Below are positions 1-13,000 of a stretch of 64,000 bases of DNA, in pieces. The DNA is from Amblyomma americanum (Eukaryota > Arthropoda > Arachnida > Ixodida > Ixodidae). The position numbers and the translations under genes are program-made. The notes below the pieces were generated by a model. That model was not told where the DNA came from, searched no databases, and saw nothing but the letters and a program-made list of their open reading frames with translations. Location: the NCBI RefSeq assembly GCF_052857255.1, contig NC_135506.1, positions 76,465,056 to 76,529,055 of the forward strand. Reading direction: 5' to 3'. The first letter of the stretch is position 1. The number at the start of each line of letters is the position of its first letter.

Positions 1-811
1 GGTAAAAAATTAAATAGTACATTAACTGTACATTCTACTACAGAACTTTCAAACTGCTCCAGAAGTACTGCAGATAGAGAGCACAGGCCAAGGAGGCTGA
101 TGCTTTTTGTTTGTCGCTAAACGTTCAGCCGTTTACCAGCTGCGTAGACATTACAAAGACGCGCTACTGCTTACAAGCATCGCGCGGCTCAGATAAGACT
201 CCACCCAAATATGTCTCAAGACAGCGACCATGCATCTGACCTCGCTTGTGCTGCACTTTCCAAATTTGTACGATAACGGAGTGTCTGTTATCTGAACTTT
301 ATCACCGTCTGAATATTTTACCTCTCTGTAACTTGGATAAGCATACTATGGAAGAACGCTTTCTTCTCACTCTTGTACAGATTGGCACGATACAATTTGA
401 TGCACCGCTTGACACACCTGTCGTTCTCATTAACTGATTAGATTAGACGCACTCAACCGCCTCCCAAAGTGTCGACTGAACTACAACCATAACACCTCAA
501 ATACCTAGAGAATGATCTCGCGACTGATGCTCGCTCTCTGATAAGGTGCTTGTGCTGACTTGACGAAGCTAAATACCGCGCTGTCCTCTCGTCAGCTCAG
601 AGTTACTTTTCCACTGTTCATTGTGAAGGCCTGCCATATCCTGGCCGCCATCAACGCCGTTCTCTTTGCGACGTCTTAACGAACATCGCGATTGTTGCAA
701 GCCGGTGAACGGGCTCAAGAACAGTGTCTTCCACAGTCTTGTGAGGAACAGGCACCGAACCCAGCACACACGGAAGGGCACAGTCATGATTTGCAGAGTC
801 CCCGTGCGTGG
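1..811. other. 3' flank of gene A
   Basis: Contains only short unsupported ORFs. Most or all may be 3' UTR of gene A on the minus strand, but no polyadenylation signal in that orientation was found. Confidence 0.4.
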
Positions 812-1072
812 TCACGGCTTGCCGTCACTGGCCCCGCCTCCGGAGTCCGTTGGGCTCCCGCCATTGAGCGTGGGCGCGAAGGGCGAGAAGAGGCCTGAGC
901 TGGCGCCCTGGAACTTGCTTCCGGTGTCGCCGGCGTGGCTCGGGACCGAGGCCGCCTGGGCCGGCATGGGACAGCAGGCCGCCAGGGGTCCCGCCGCGGC
1001 GGCCGGGATAGCCACACCGCCGGCCTGGTTCATGTACGCGATGATGCGACGCAGTTCCTCCAGGGCGTTGGC
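812..1072 (-). CDS. bHLHe22/Oli: Gene A terminal coding exon 4, end of helix 2 and C-terminus
   Basis: Acceptor TTTGCTCTTGCTGCAG|GCCAAC, phase 0. The first residues, [16 protein letters not shown], complete helix 2 exactly where BHLHE22 has its ALEEMRRLVAYLNQ segment. The remaining residues are A/G/S/P-rich and end at TGA 814-812 after GKP. No AATAAA in gene orientation is evident in the remaining 811 bases, so the 3' UTR probably runs past the window edge. Confidence 0.9.
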   Translation of the reverse strand, partial: ANALEELRRIIAYMNQAGGVAIPAAAAGPLAACCPMPAQAASVPSHAGDTGSKFQGASSGLFSPFAPTLNGGSPTDSGGGASDGKP

Positions 1073-4000
1073 CTGCAGCAAGAGCAAAGGAAATTGGTTA
1101 TGAGCAAAGAAAAGATGCACTAACTGGCTCACTCTCAGGGGACGCCTCCAACGCGCCTTGAGAGAGTGAAATACAAAAAATGTGAAGAGGCGTCCTATTG
1201 AAAAGTCCAGATTATTATCAATTTTTCAATTTGCACCGATATCTCAAAGCCCACTGGTGTCACAGGGATTTCGCCTTCTTCTAAACGCGGCCGCCACGGC
1301 TGGACTTTTAATGCACGAGTGCGTTTTATGACTACATTTTCACCTTTTCTTCTGTGTAAATTGTTTTTACCATCCCTTCGTCTACGCCACGAGGGAACTC
1401 GAGAAAAATAAAACACGCCGAGGGAGGCATAGGCCTTATGCAAAACTGCTGCCATCTATCGAAGAAAAGTGAAACCGGCGGAATGCCACCATGTTAAAGG
1501 ATGACCGTGGCCACTTTCTCCCAGGGCTTAAAGTCTGGCTCTATCGGATGGGGGTCTCTAGTGATTCGAGTCAGGTGGAGAAGGTAATCGAGGCAGAGAG
1601 AGAGAGAGAAGGCGGAACACACACGGTGTATGCGTGTGTTCGGCGCAAGGCAGAAAAGCGGCAGAAAGAAGCTCCGTTCTAAGGCGGTGAAGCTATCTGA
1701 ACAGTGCACCGTGCTGCGTGCGTGCACTTATTTGGAGGGCGGATCTCTGTATGCTCGCTTTCAAAAATAATATAAGATCACCGTGTGCAGATTCTGATTC
1801 GCCAATACCCAAAGACAATGAAGGCGAAGGGGGTCCCAGACCCCTCGTCAATATTGGAGGGGGGTCTGATACCCCCGAGACCCCCTTGACTTGAATCCCC
1901 GCTTTCTCTTCTGCTCTAGGAGTACGTTTTGTGGCTGCATTTTCACCTTGTGTTCTGCGCAAATTTTTTACCATCCGTCCGTCTACGTCACAGCAAAACT
2001 CGATAAACTAAAACACATTGAGGGAGGTATAGGCCTTTTGCAACATTACTGCCATCTATCGAAGGAAAGCGAAGCCCACGGAATGCCGAAAAATTGTTTT
2101 CCTGGCGAATTGAGGATGCACGATGAGTGAACATTAGCTTATCTGTCCTGCCAACGTTTCCAAGCGACTTTGCAGAGACGTATTATGCGTCCAAAACACA
2201 TGCGGAACGCCACCGGGAACGCAGCTTCAAGTTTTGTGCAGTGTATCATGTCAGCCTGCGGACGCTAAATACGAAGAAATGCATGAGGCAAGTACAATTT
2301 CCGCTTTCTGCTAAAAATTTCTCGCGACCTTCGGTCTAGTTTGGGTTGGTATCACTATGTTCGGCGCTTTTTGCTAGTGGCCCTCGTGCCCCTTAGATAA
2401 CTGTCTGCGGTAGCGTGTCGCGTGCGTAATTTAACGACGCTGTAGGCTAGCGCTAGCAAACCCTGGTCAGCCCCTAATGTTTGCCAGAATAGTACTACTA
2501 CTAACGCTTATGTGTGCAGGCGTTGTCGAAAAGAGCGGACTCGCACACTTCCTCATCTTTAACTTTTCTTGCGTTACGTTAGGAGTTTGATGCGATAGTC
2601 ACTCGTTTGTCCTAGTGCTTTAAACTGCTCCGCTTGGAAAGGGACAACGTTATTTGCATACCTGTTACGTATACGTACTGTTCGCCGTTCTTACTGGTCC
2701 GCAGCCTCACCATAACCGCTGAGCCGTCACCACTAAAGAGAAGTGACAACGCATTGTTTACAATGTAATAAACTGCGCAATATCTTTTCTTTCGGTGATA
2801 GCTACTTGATCATCGCACTACTGCTCACATTTCTGGGCAGTGTGACAGGTGAGCTAATAATAATAATAATAATAATTCGTTTTGGAGGAAAGGAAATGGT
2901 GCAGTACCTGTCTCATATATCGTTGGACATCTGAACCGCGCCGTAAGGGAAGGGATAAAGTAGGGAATGAAAGAAGAAAGGAAGAAAGGGGTGCCGTAGT
3001 GGAGGGCTCCGGAATAATTTCGACCACCTGGGGATCTTTAACGCGCACTGACATCGCACAGCACACGGGCACCTTGGCGTTTTTCCTCTATAAAAATGCA
3101 GCCGCCGCGGTCGGGTTCGAACCTGGGAACTCCGGATCAGTACTCGAGCGCCCTAACCACTGAGGCACCGCGGCGGGACAGAGCTAGCAGATCGGAAAAT
3201 TCAGGTGGCTAGCCGGCCTTGTAGCAGGCGCGGCTTGCGATGCGTTGCAGGATGAAACCTCTACCTGCGAGCAAGCCGTCGCTTCCTTGCTCTCCCAAAT
3301 AACCACCTTTCCATGATTTTACCCGGAACAAGCATTAAGCACGAAAGGTCAAACACATTACGAGAACAGAAATTATTTCACATCATGTAGCGCAAATTCT
3401 TTGTGCGACGGGAGCTCAGGCTAGCCACTCGCACTCATTTCTGTTTCCGTCATTGGCCTTGCTAAGGCGAAACAAATGTTCGGGCGAAAACCTAACCACG
3501 CGTGAAACCGTTGAGCGGCCACCGATGCCGCACCGAAAGAGCGGACCATGATTGCCCTTTTCGAGACCGGTATTTGCAGCACTTAAATTTACACTGCACT
3601 CCAGTGAAACAAAAAAGCTTTTGATGATGGTTTTTCATGGTGCCTATAACAGGTTTTCGTCCCAATCATTTTCGTGACCTAGCGATAAAGAAAGGGGTCC
3701 AGCGATGCTTAAGATCAACACATGGTGACGGTGCTACAACATTTGTCTCGCGTATGTCGATAATTGCGGACGAAAAACAGAAATGAGCCCAAATCAAGCG
3801 CCCTTACATTTTTTTTTCCCTAGGCCTCCTTGTCGCCCTTCTGTGAACAGCAAGGCACGGATCAACATGTGGGCATACTGAGCAGCAACAAACTCGAGCG
3901 AGCGCGACGCCCGTACATATATATTCGTATTGCGATATCGGAGGCTATCCTCTAACATGGTGGATTGCACATGCACGCGGCGGCCGATAGATGGCGGTGC

Positions 4001-7000
4001 ATTTCGCATAAGACCTATAGGTTTGAATGGGATCAGAACTCGTGCGTGAGCTGTATAACCCTCTTTCCCCCGAAAGTCCGTGGTCTGTGCGTGTGTGTGC
4101 ACGTGTTCCTGTGCGCGTGTATATGTGTGCACGTGTTCGTGTGCGTGTGTGTGCTTGTGTGTCCTCCGAACCTCCCCTCGCCACCACCCTCCGCAAGCTG
4201 CAACCACCACCATCCACCCACCTGAGCCAAGAAACGTCCCCGCTCTAGAAGCTCACCGATCACTGGAACCGAAAAGCAACTTCAAAATCCCATTCAATGA
4301 TGCAACAGGAAGGCAATCAATGTGAAAGATAAATGTGTAACCATTACTGCTGTCGCAGATTTTTCTGGTCGTACATTTGTGTGTTTGGAAAGGCCTAAGA
4401 AACTAGCATCAAATCCATCTCAGAAGAAAAAACGTTCAAGCAGCAAAGCACTAGCAGGCAACCAAAGATGACACTGCTACCAAGAGGAAGTGCCACTCCG
4501 GTGAGAAGTCTGCCTGATTATACACTTCCCTAAGATAAACAATCCATTAGCTGAAATGGGATTTTCCAGAAGCAAGAGATTCACAGTACCGGTCCATCGT
4601 GCTAGCTCTCCATAGGCAGTAATGTGGCGTGCAGCAAGAGTTAATATAGTGACTCCAGGAGTGAAGCTGTGTATTCAGCCATTGCATCGACAGTGGCAAC
4701 GGAGAAGCGTAGCCATAATAAAACGGTTGTGTCAAGTGACTACACGTTCATATCTTTCAAACATACTCTCCGCTGTGTAGTTAACAGGGAAATACAACTG
4801 AAGCACCGTGTTTGGAACATCTCAGACGGCATGTACCGCTTATTAAAGGCGCGTACCCATTGTAACGTTGCCCGCTGTTACTTACTTAGAGGGAGGAAAG
4901 CGCGAGTGACTTCCGTCCCGGCGCATGGAGAAACCTCGGCTGACGCCGTTATTGTGCCCCCGTCCGCTATGAACGTAACTGAAGGAGGAACTGGCGCTAC
5001 CGTCGGTAATAAAGAAAAATATATAGCCACGAGAAGGTTCTGAACGGAGCAAAGATCTGTCTCTCTCTATCTCTTTGGAATTTCTGACCAACGCGGCAGT
5101 AGTAACCGCCGCGCCGCATCCTTTGCGTGTTTCATGAACTCCGTCAGTCGTGTCATCTCGGACGCTATCCCCTGCTTTGCGACGCCTGTCACAGTGACTT
5201 TGGCGTTGTGTTCAGTTATGTGTTAGTGAAGTCGGTGCTGCGACAGCTGCAGTGGTTTTGGTTTTGTGCCCGTGACGCTTGAATTTGAGAAGAGTGCAGC
5301 CAGACCTAAATGATGAGACGAGAACCGCTACCGGTGTACCAGCCACGTCTCATTTCTACGCCGTGGATCGTGAACTATGATTTAGTCATTCTTGTTGACG
5401 AAGCAGTCATCGTGCTTGGTACCGCAGTGGTGGCCTAGTGGTTTGAGCATCCACCTCGCATGCGGAAGGTGCGGAGTTCGATCCCCAGTTCCGCCGGGTA
5501 CCCACCGGTGATACAATGGGTACAAGCTTTCCGCTGCCTGATGCTCGGCTTCTTTGGGGTGAAATGCCTGGGAAATGGGTCCTTGACCCCACTTTGTGGA
5601 ATGAATACTATCTTGTGTCATGGCGCTCTTTGTCCACAGCTGCCCTTGCGCCATAAAAATTCATCATCATCATCATCATCATTATCATCATCATCATCAT
5701 CATCATCATCATCGTGCTTGGCCCATCGTGGGAACCGGTTATTCCATTGGTGTCTGTTACGTCTCGCCTACGACGCGCGGTATAGCCGGCGCTGATGCAA
5801 CGGACGCCGCGGCTTCGTTCAAAGTGGCGGTCATTTTGGGCCCGTTCAGTGCTGCCGTAACGCCTCTCGCCAAGCGCGTCCAGGCAGGTTTCAATGCCAC
5901 GTGCCGTCGTGTGTGCGTGTGTGTGTGTGCATGTTGGTTCCCACGCTTGTCAAAGCGCGGCAGCCGGGGAGAGGAGCTCCCCAACTGGGAGGCGAGGAGG
6001 TCTGACCGGCGCCGGCCCGGCGGACGCGCACGTCACGTCTGAACATGTCTGAGCGTCGCCGTATCGGGCGCCTCATCCCAAGCCGTTCCTTCTTGCCCTC
6101 GACTTCGAGGGTATAAAAAAGCCGCTGCCCCGGACGCCAAAGGGACTTCGATTTCTTCCTTCGAGTAACGTGGTCGCCCTGACCGGCTGCTCTTTTGCGA
6201 TGCCAGAATAAACAAGTTGTTCTGTTGCCAGTCGACTCATCCTTTGCCGGGACCTTCGGATGTTTCCAGCTTTGCCCCAGGCCGCCAGGCCAACGCTACC
6301 CTTGGGGCTTGCAACCCATTTGCAACATGTCGCACATTTTAACATGGACAGTGAAGGCCATTGGGTAATAGTCGTTTGTTTTCATGTGTTTACATAGATA
6401 CTAAACAACTGTTTGCAAAAATCGACGATTGGAAGGTATATAGCGCATCAATTCGACTGCGTGCACTGAATGTCCACGCAGTGATCCTTCTGCATTGCGT
6501 CAACTCTGTATGCACCGAATGATCCTAAATGTACTTCGTGAATTATGTATGAAATGACGTACCGAGATCTACGCTGTGCTGTTTGAGATTATTTTAACGC
6601 CGCTGGTGCGTCGACACACAGTATATCTATTGTACAGAGTGCTCTGGCATGTTCATACAGTCTAGCTTTGTGGATTATGGCCTTAGTTGCCTATGTGACA
6701 TAAAACCCAGCACAGCTGTATCCGATCCCTTACGGAGCGGTTCAGGTGTCCGCCGAGATCTGAGACAGGTACTGCGACATTCCTTTCCCAATGGCCATTT
6801 TTTTTACGACATATACATATAGTGCTGTTTAAAGTAAAATCTCTTTTAAAACAAAAAGCAACGGCAAAGATATGTACAAACCAGGTAAAGAAACTATGCT
6901 CTTTGCGTCGATTCCCTCTTTTGTAAACTTTTTTTTTCGCCGATAATCACAGTTGCTAGACTTTGCACCGTTCAACTAGCTCAAAAGCACAGAGTTCGCA

Positions 7001-10000
7001 AAACAAAATAAACTTTCAAAGTCATCCACCGATTTTTCTGGGAAAAAAACATCGGAAACTTCAAGGCCTAGTTTTAAGTACTGCATGCTGTTTACAGTCG
7101 CTCATATAGCTTCTAAGTTCATGATTTCACCCCTGAACCCGTAAGTACTAATCTTCTTTAGCGATATCTGGTGGTTGACTGCCACAAAAGTTCCATGAAA
7201 CTGCGGGGCGACTCCGTGGCACAGGTTCAAAGGCCGCCTGAAGCGGACACGCCTTGGCACCGCATCAATTAGGTGGCGTAAATGCCAAATTGTTTACAGT
7301 TCAGCTTAAGAGGGAGGGGCCGAAAGCGCATTGCTTTCGCTAGCTTTGGCAATGGGCGGGCCTGAACTACGCTTGGTGATCACTGTCACACATTTGCTTC
7401 ATAGGCGTGAGAAAAATGTGGAAAGTATCCGACCGAGTGTTGGTTAGATCTCTGTGAGAACGTGAGAATTGCGCTTAGTTTCGCAGACATCAGCGTGCAT
7501 CATAGCCGAGCTAGTCATCACATGTATTTCGTTTATGCTTTGCAGCCTGTTTGTGTTTGCTTTGCAGACGTTGACCGATGAGCAATGCTCTTCAAACATG
7601 AGTCGTAGCTGGAAGTACAGATATTTGCTCTCGATACTTACTGAGGCACCCAGATATTAACTTTTTTAACACCAAGAATAGGTCTGTTCGCATCCGCAAA
7701 TCAGAGGAAGGGACGTTAATGCCTCGGGAGTTGGACAGCATCAATTGTGAACGAAAGCGTTGAAAATCGTGGACATCGGACTTAAAGTACAAATTGAGCG
7801 TCTTATTGTGTAAAAAGCTATTCGCATGAACCGAATTGATAAAGAAGCAAAACATGTTTAGTTGGTGGTGAATCCGCAACCGGTGAACGCCAGCGAAGAT
7901 AAGACTTCGCGGAACAAGACAATGACGTGGGCTGCAGGTTACACCAACTGCATATAGCCCCAGCTGGTAGCCAGTTGGTAGCCGTAGCCAGCGTGCTACG
8001 GTGCGGAAGCTCCTCGAGTAATCCCCTCTTGCAAGCCTAACACTACTCCGCGTCCAATATAAACACTGCATCTCACAAGTTCTTGCAGTATAGCGGGAGC
8101 TACGATCGCGAGGCAATGGCTTTCAGACGAGTGTGTTAGACTCGCGAACTCGTAAGCGTTACATACCTGTGGAAGCCGTCACTTCAACCGCAAAAAAACA
8201 CTTGTAGGATAAAGCCCACTTCTCGAGGCCACTCGTTGAGCGGTAGCGCGAATAGGCAGTGATGCATCATAGGAAGTGCTACATATTGTAATTCGAAGCA
8301 CTTTTGCATTGTCTAACAAAGCAACTTTTGAGTTCTATACTCCGCAATGATTCCAAACTTCTTTCTTAGGTGCGAGCTCAGTGAACTGTGGGATGGCAAC
8401 TATGCGCCTAAAGCCACCACATGTGCTACACTACAGGAACCTGCACAGGAATACGCGGCACAATGCAGTTTATATACATAATGTATTACAGAAACATGTA
8501 GAGGAAGCCTAGTTAGGGCAGCGTAGCACACGTTGCGCAAAACGCAATAGAGCGTAGCTGAAAGCCGAGCAGGGCCCGGGTGCTCACCTGCATGAGTATG
8601 TAGTTCTTGGCGAGCAGGAGCGTGGCGATCTTGGAGAGCTTGCGCACGGACGGGCTGTGCGCGTACGGGATGACGGAGCGCAGCTCGTCCAGCGCGTCGT
8701 TCAAGTCGTGCATGCGCCTTCGCTCGCGCGCGTTGATGCTCAGCCGCATGGTCTTGGCGTGCCGGTGCTTGCGGGCGCCCCCTCCGGCCGCCGCGGGCTG
8801 CTGCTCGGGCGGGGAAGGAGGAGGGGGCCGCTGCTGGTGCCGCTGGTGCTGCTGGTGGTGGCCAGGCAGCGTGCCCAGCGACGCCGGCGGTGGAGGCGCG
8901 GCCGATACGGCCGCTGTGACGGCTGCGAGGGAGGGTCGTGCTCCGACGGAGACGACGGAGCCTGGGAACACACGGGGACAGGAACGGCGGTGGCTTTAGG
9001 CAGGTTGACTTCCGGTAGAATATGAAGAAAGGAAAAGTGAGCCGACCGTCGTGCTCTAGCGGCGAACACGGAGCCTCGACAGCGGTTAGGGACAACGGCG
9101 AAGATATTTCAGCTTAGGTTACGTTGGGTTAGGTTACGTTAGATTAGGTTATGAGAAAAGGAAGGCGCGGTGTTGATGTCCGTGCTTTGGAGGCCTAAAA
9201 AATTGGTTCTCAGAAAAGGAAAGGTGGAGTAACTGTCGCATTTCTCAGCGGACACGTCAACCGCGTTGACCGAGAAAGAAGCAAATGAAAAAAGAAAGCC
9301 AGGAGGAGCCGCGGTACTGGAGGGCTCCGGAGTAATTTCGTCCAACAGGGCACCTTTAACGCTCCGTGACATTGCACAACACATGCGCGCCTTTTGCATT
9401 CCGGCCAGCTCCAACGAAATGTGTCAGACGCGATCACGTGTGAACCCGGGTCCTCGGAGCAGAAACAGTCGCGCACTAGGGCTTCCACGCAGTTGAAAAC
9501 CCTGCTGTCAGTCGGTTGTGTGGTCCTCCATCTTGTGGCAGGCTGCCCACCTGCCCACAGGGTTGTGTACAAGCTGCCAGGCGTATACCGCCATTTTTAT
9601 TTATTGCCTGGTTTTGGCCCATAGCATTTGACCAAAAAGCTCTCAACAAAAAACACACAAAACGCTATGTACATACGACACTGTCGTGGTTAGCCAGCAT
9701 AAGTCTGGCTTCGTCATATTAAAATTCACGAAGCATACAGAGCGGCTCCAGCCTCGAAAGCCACTCGGGAGGCTCCAGAAAGCAGTCCATTCTTTCCTGA
9801 AAATAAATTCTGGCAGGTCGTGCGTCTTTGTCACAATAATAGCCTGTCATTCTGGAGCGCCATATACAGTGGAGGCCCAAGAGCATTATGAGATCAAATG
9901 GTACCCCATCCTCATTGTCAGTGCTTAAATAACGAATTCCCTGCGCGTCAAGTGGTAGCTCTTTCTTTATTGTCCTTTGTAACACATCCCAAAAATAAAC

Positions 10001-13000
10001 CCCTTCCCAGCAATGCAAAAAAACATGGTCTATTGTTTCGGGCTGTTTACAAATTAAGCAGTTCGATCCCCACGGTAAAAATAAATCCTTTCCCTACAAA
10101 AATTTTTTAACGGGTAGTGTCCCGGTGTGTAACTTAAAAAAGAAGGTCTTTACTCCTGGTGGCACCTGCATTTTCTTCACCCTTTTTAAAACATCAGCTC
10201 CCGGATCTCCACTCTACAAGGCCCTGTACATGGGCTCCGGGAAAACAATATCACAAAGATCATGGTACAACTTTTTTCTTTTAGTTTTATACAAATAATC
10301 GCTGAAAAAACGCGCTGAAAGAAACCTAACACTTGCTACAATCTCTTTTTAGTAACCAAAAATCCCTCCCGAGACCTCTTCTGTGGAAACAACAAACTCG
10401 GGCAGCAATCGCCGCAATGGCAGGTGGCGCTTAAATAATTGGTTGACCGCGAGCGATTCCTCGGGAAGAGTAACCTGAGTCTCACAAGCCACACCGATGG
10501 CAGCACCTGCCATCGCAGAGCAGTTGCGCATAGCTTAACCGCTGTACCACTGCGCCACAAATGGTATGAACAGGGAACACGCGGATAAATCAGTCGCCGC
10601 GGTTGCTCAATGGTTATGGCACTCGTCTGCTGACCCGAAAGAGGCGGGTTCAATACCGACAGCGGCGGTCGTATTTCAATGGAGGCGAAATGCGGGAGGC
10701 CCATGTACTGTGCGATGTCAGTGCACGTCAAAGAACCCCAGGTGGTCGAAATTTCCGGAGCCCTTCACTACGGCGTCCCTCATAGCCTTAGTAGCTTTTG
10801 TACTCTAAACCCCCATAAAATAAATAAGAGAAATAAATCGAATATGACGTTGACAAATGCTGTTCCAAGCTCACCAAACACAACAACGCACCAGCGGAAT
10901 GCACTTAACAAGTCCAGGCACTTTTCATACACTCAAGTTCCAAAAGAGGTCCTTCATAACATCACTGAACTTAAAGAACTGCGAAAAGAAGGTAAGTTTG
11001 AATTGTAACACTTTCCTGTTTGGGATCCGGCAAATAATATGAATCAGCCACATACAGAGCCTGAGTTTCCCTAAACGCACACTAATACGATTTCGAATTG
11101 TGGCTCCATGGTATAAGAACGTCTAAAAAATGCTACGAAACGAGACTTCAGTCGGATTCAACTCAAGCACGGAGCGCCGAATGGCCTTCAAAAGAGCCCC
11201 TCCAGCCAATAGCGGACCGAGTTTCTCCCTTGACCGATCCCCTTGGACATGGTAGCGTGAAATCGCAGGGGGTGGCAGATGAATGGGGAATAACCACGGC
11301 TTCATCGGATTAACCGCGGCGTCATTGTCTTTAGGGCTCCTGAGGGGAATGTGCGGCTTTGTTCTGGAGGTTTACCCGATTATAGGCGCATAGGCCGTGC
11401 TAAAGGGCTTTCACCCTATAGTAAAAGGCATAAGGCTTACACGTACAACGCCTTCCATCTGGTTTCAATACGATGTCTGGTACCTCAAAACTCTCCGTGA
11501 GGACCTTAATAGTGACGTCATGGACGCCGTCTCAAGACCCCGGAAAATGCAAATGATTGCCCCGATAACGTTTTTCTAGCCTCGAGGATGCACGTAAACG
11601 CGCCTTAAAGGTTTCCTATGGAGGCTCTCGACTTCGGTTTCACGAAGGTACAGTGTCACTAGTAAATAACTGTATAGAACAAATGAGTAAAAAAGGGTAA
11701 GATGACCGGTGGAAGCTGTCATGAATTTTATGGTTGACACGGGGACTTGCTTGCAGCTACTCACCTTGGTGCAAGTGGTGTTGCGAGTGCGAGTGAATCT
11801 GCCTCTGCAACGCGTGGTGGCCGTGAGAGGGCGACAGCTCCGAGGCCAACTGAGAAGGGTGCACGGACACTGTGGGAAAAAAGATGGAGCCAGGTCATCG
11901 TTATCCTTGGTTGTTTGAACACCCGTAGCAACACCTATCTCACTAACTCCAATTGACTCTGCTCTACAACATCCGTGGACAAGCTGTCCTAGCAAATTTC
12001 CACGCCATTGCTTTAAAGAACCGTCATCATCTTTAGCCTTACTGCGTCCACTGCAAAACTGAGGCCTCTCCCATATATCTCCAATCAACACCCTCCCGTG
12101 CCGCGTTATCCCTCAAACTTCTTTATCTCACCCGCTCACCTATCTTTCTGCCGCCCCCTGATATGAGCCCCTCCTTCCGCTGAGGTATCTCTAACAAGAG
12201 TTCATCTTCCAATCCAGGAGGATCTCTGGTCTCTGATCTCAAAAGTACAGCTGGGAGAAAATCTGCACCCATTGATGCATGCCTGCCAATTTGGACTACT
12301 GCCTACCAATTTTGTATTTCGCTTCTTTGTCTCATCAGCTCTCCTTTGAGGTTACACCGGACGTGAACTCGCATTTCTACGATTCACGTAAAAAAGAGAT
12401 TCATATTTCCCCATAAAGAATGGAGGTACACAACTCGGGACCATGTAACTAAGTTCAAGACGTCTTACGACCACGAGGGCCCTGTCTTTTGCTCTAAAAG
12501 AACCTCAAGGTGCAACTGTCGCTGTGAACTTCTCTTGGCAATACATATCTCAATGCAAACCTGTCCCCGGCCTGGGACACCTGTATTCCCAGCACAAAGT
12601 CCTAATATGAGCCTTTCGTAAAAAAAAAAAACTAACGAGACCTTCCTTTGTCGAAAGCGCCGAACTTCATCTGCCATTTCTAATTCAAAAATTGCATGAC
12701 ATCATCATATTTTAACTCCACCGCTTTTCGTCTCCTGCATATAACTTTTTTTTTCCTGTCCCTTCGTACAAGTGCGCCTGTGTACACATCTGTCTATCCT
12801 TTCCTTGCACCTATGCTTATCATGTGAACAGATGCATCTATGGCCTTTGACGTCACGAAGTGGGTCAATGTCTCTTATACAACTGGCGGGTATAGGAGAC
12901 ATTGTCTTCATTGTAATGCATGAAGACAATGTGATACATCTGACGTCCACGGAAAACATTGCAACAGATAGTATTCAGTGGACGTCCGTCTCACCAATAC

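Noticed and set aside
4033..4325. Several ORFs rich in C/V or H/T
   Set aside because: Translation of a GT/CA-rich low-complexity tract in different frames.
5460..6042. ORFs with poly-Ser or poly-His
   Set aside because: Frames of a SINE and its (CAT)n tail, running on into an LTR-like element.
7592..8116. 174-codon minus-strand ORF in intron 3 of gene A
   Set aside because: No domain or low-complexity signature, AT-rich composition unlike the flanking exons, no splice support; likely chance.
11576..12091. 171-codon minus-strand ORF in intron 1/2 of gene A
   Set aside because: The ORF frame is wrong. The real coding signal inside it is the 105-nt exon at 11765-11869 in another frame, defined by splice sites.
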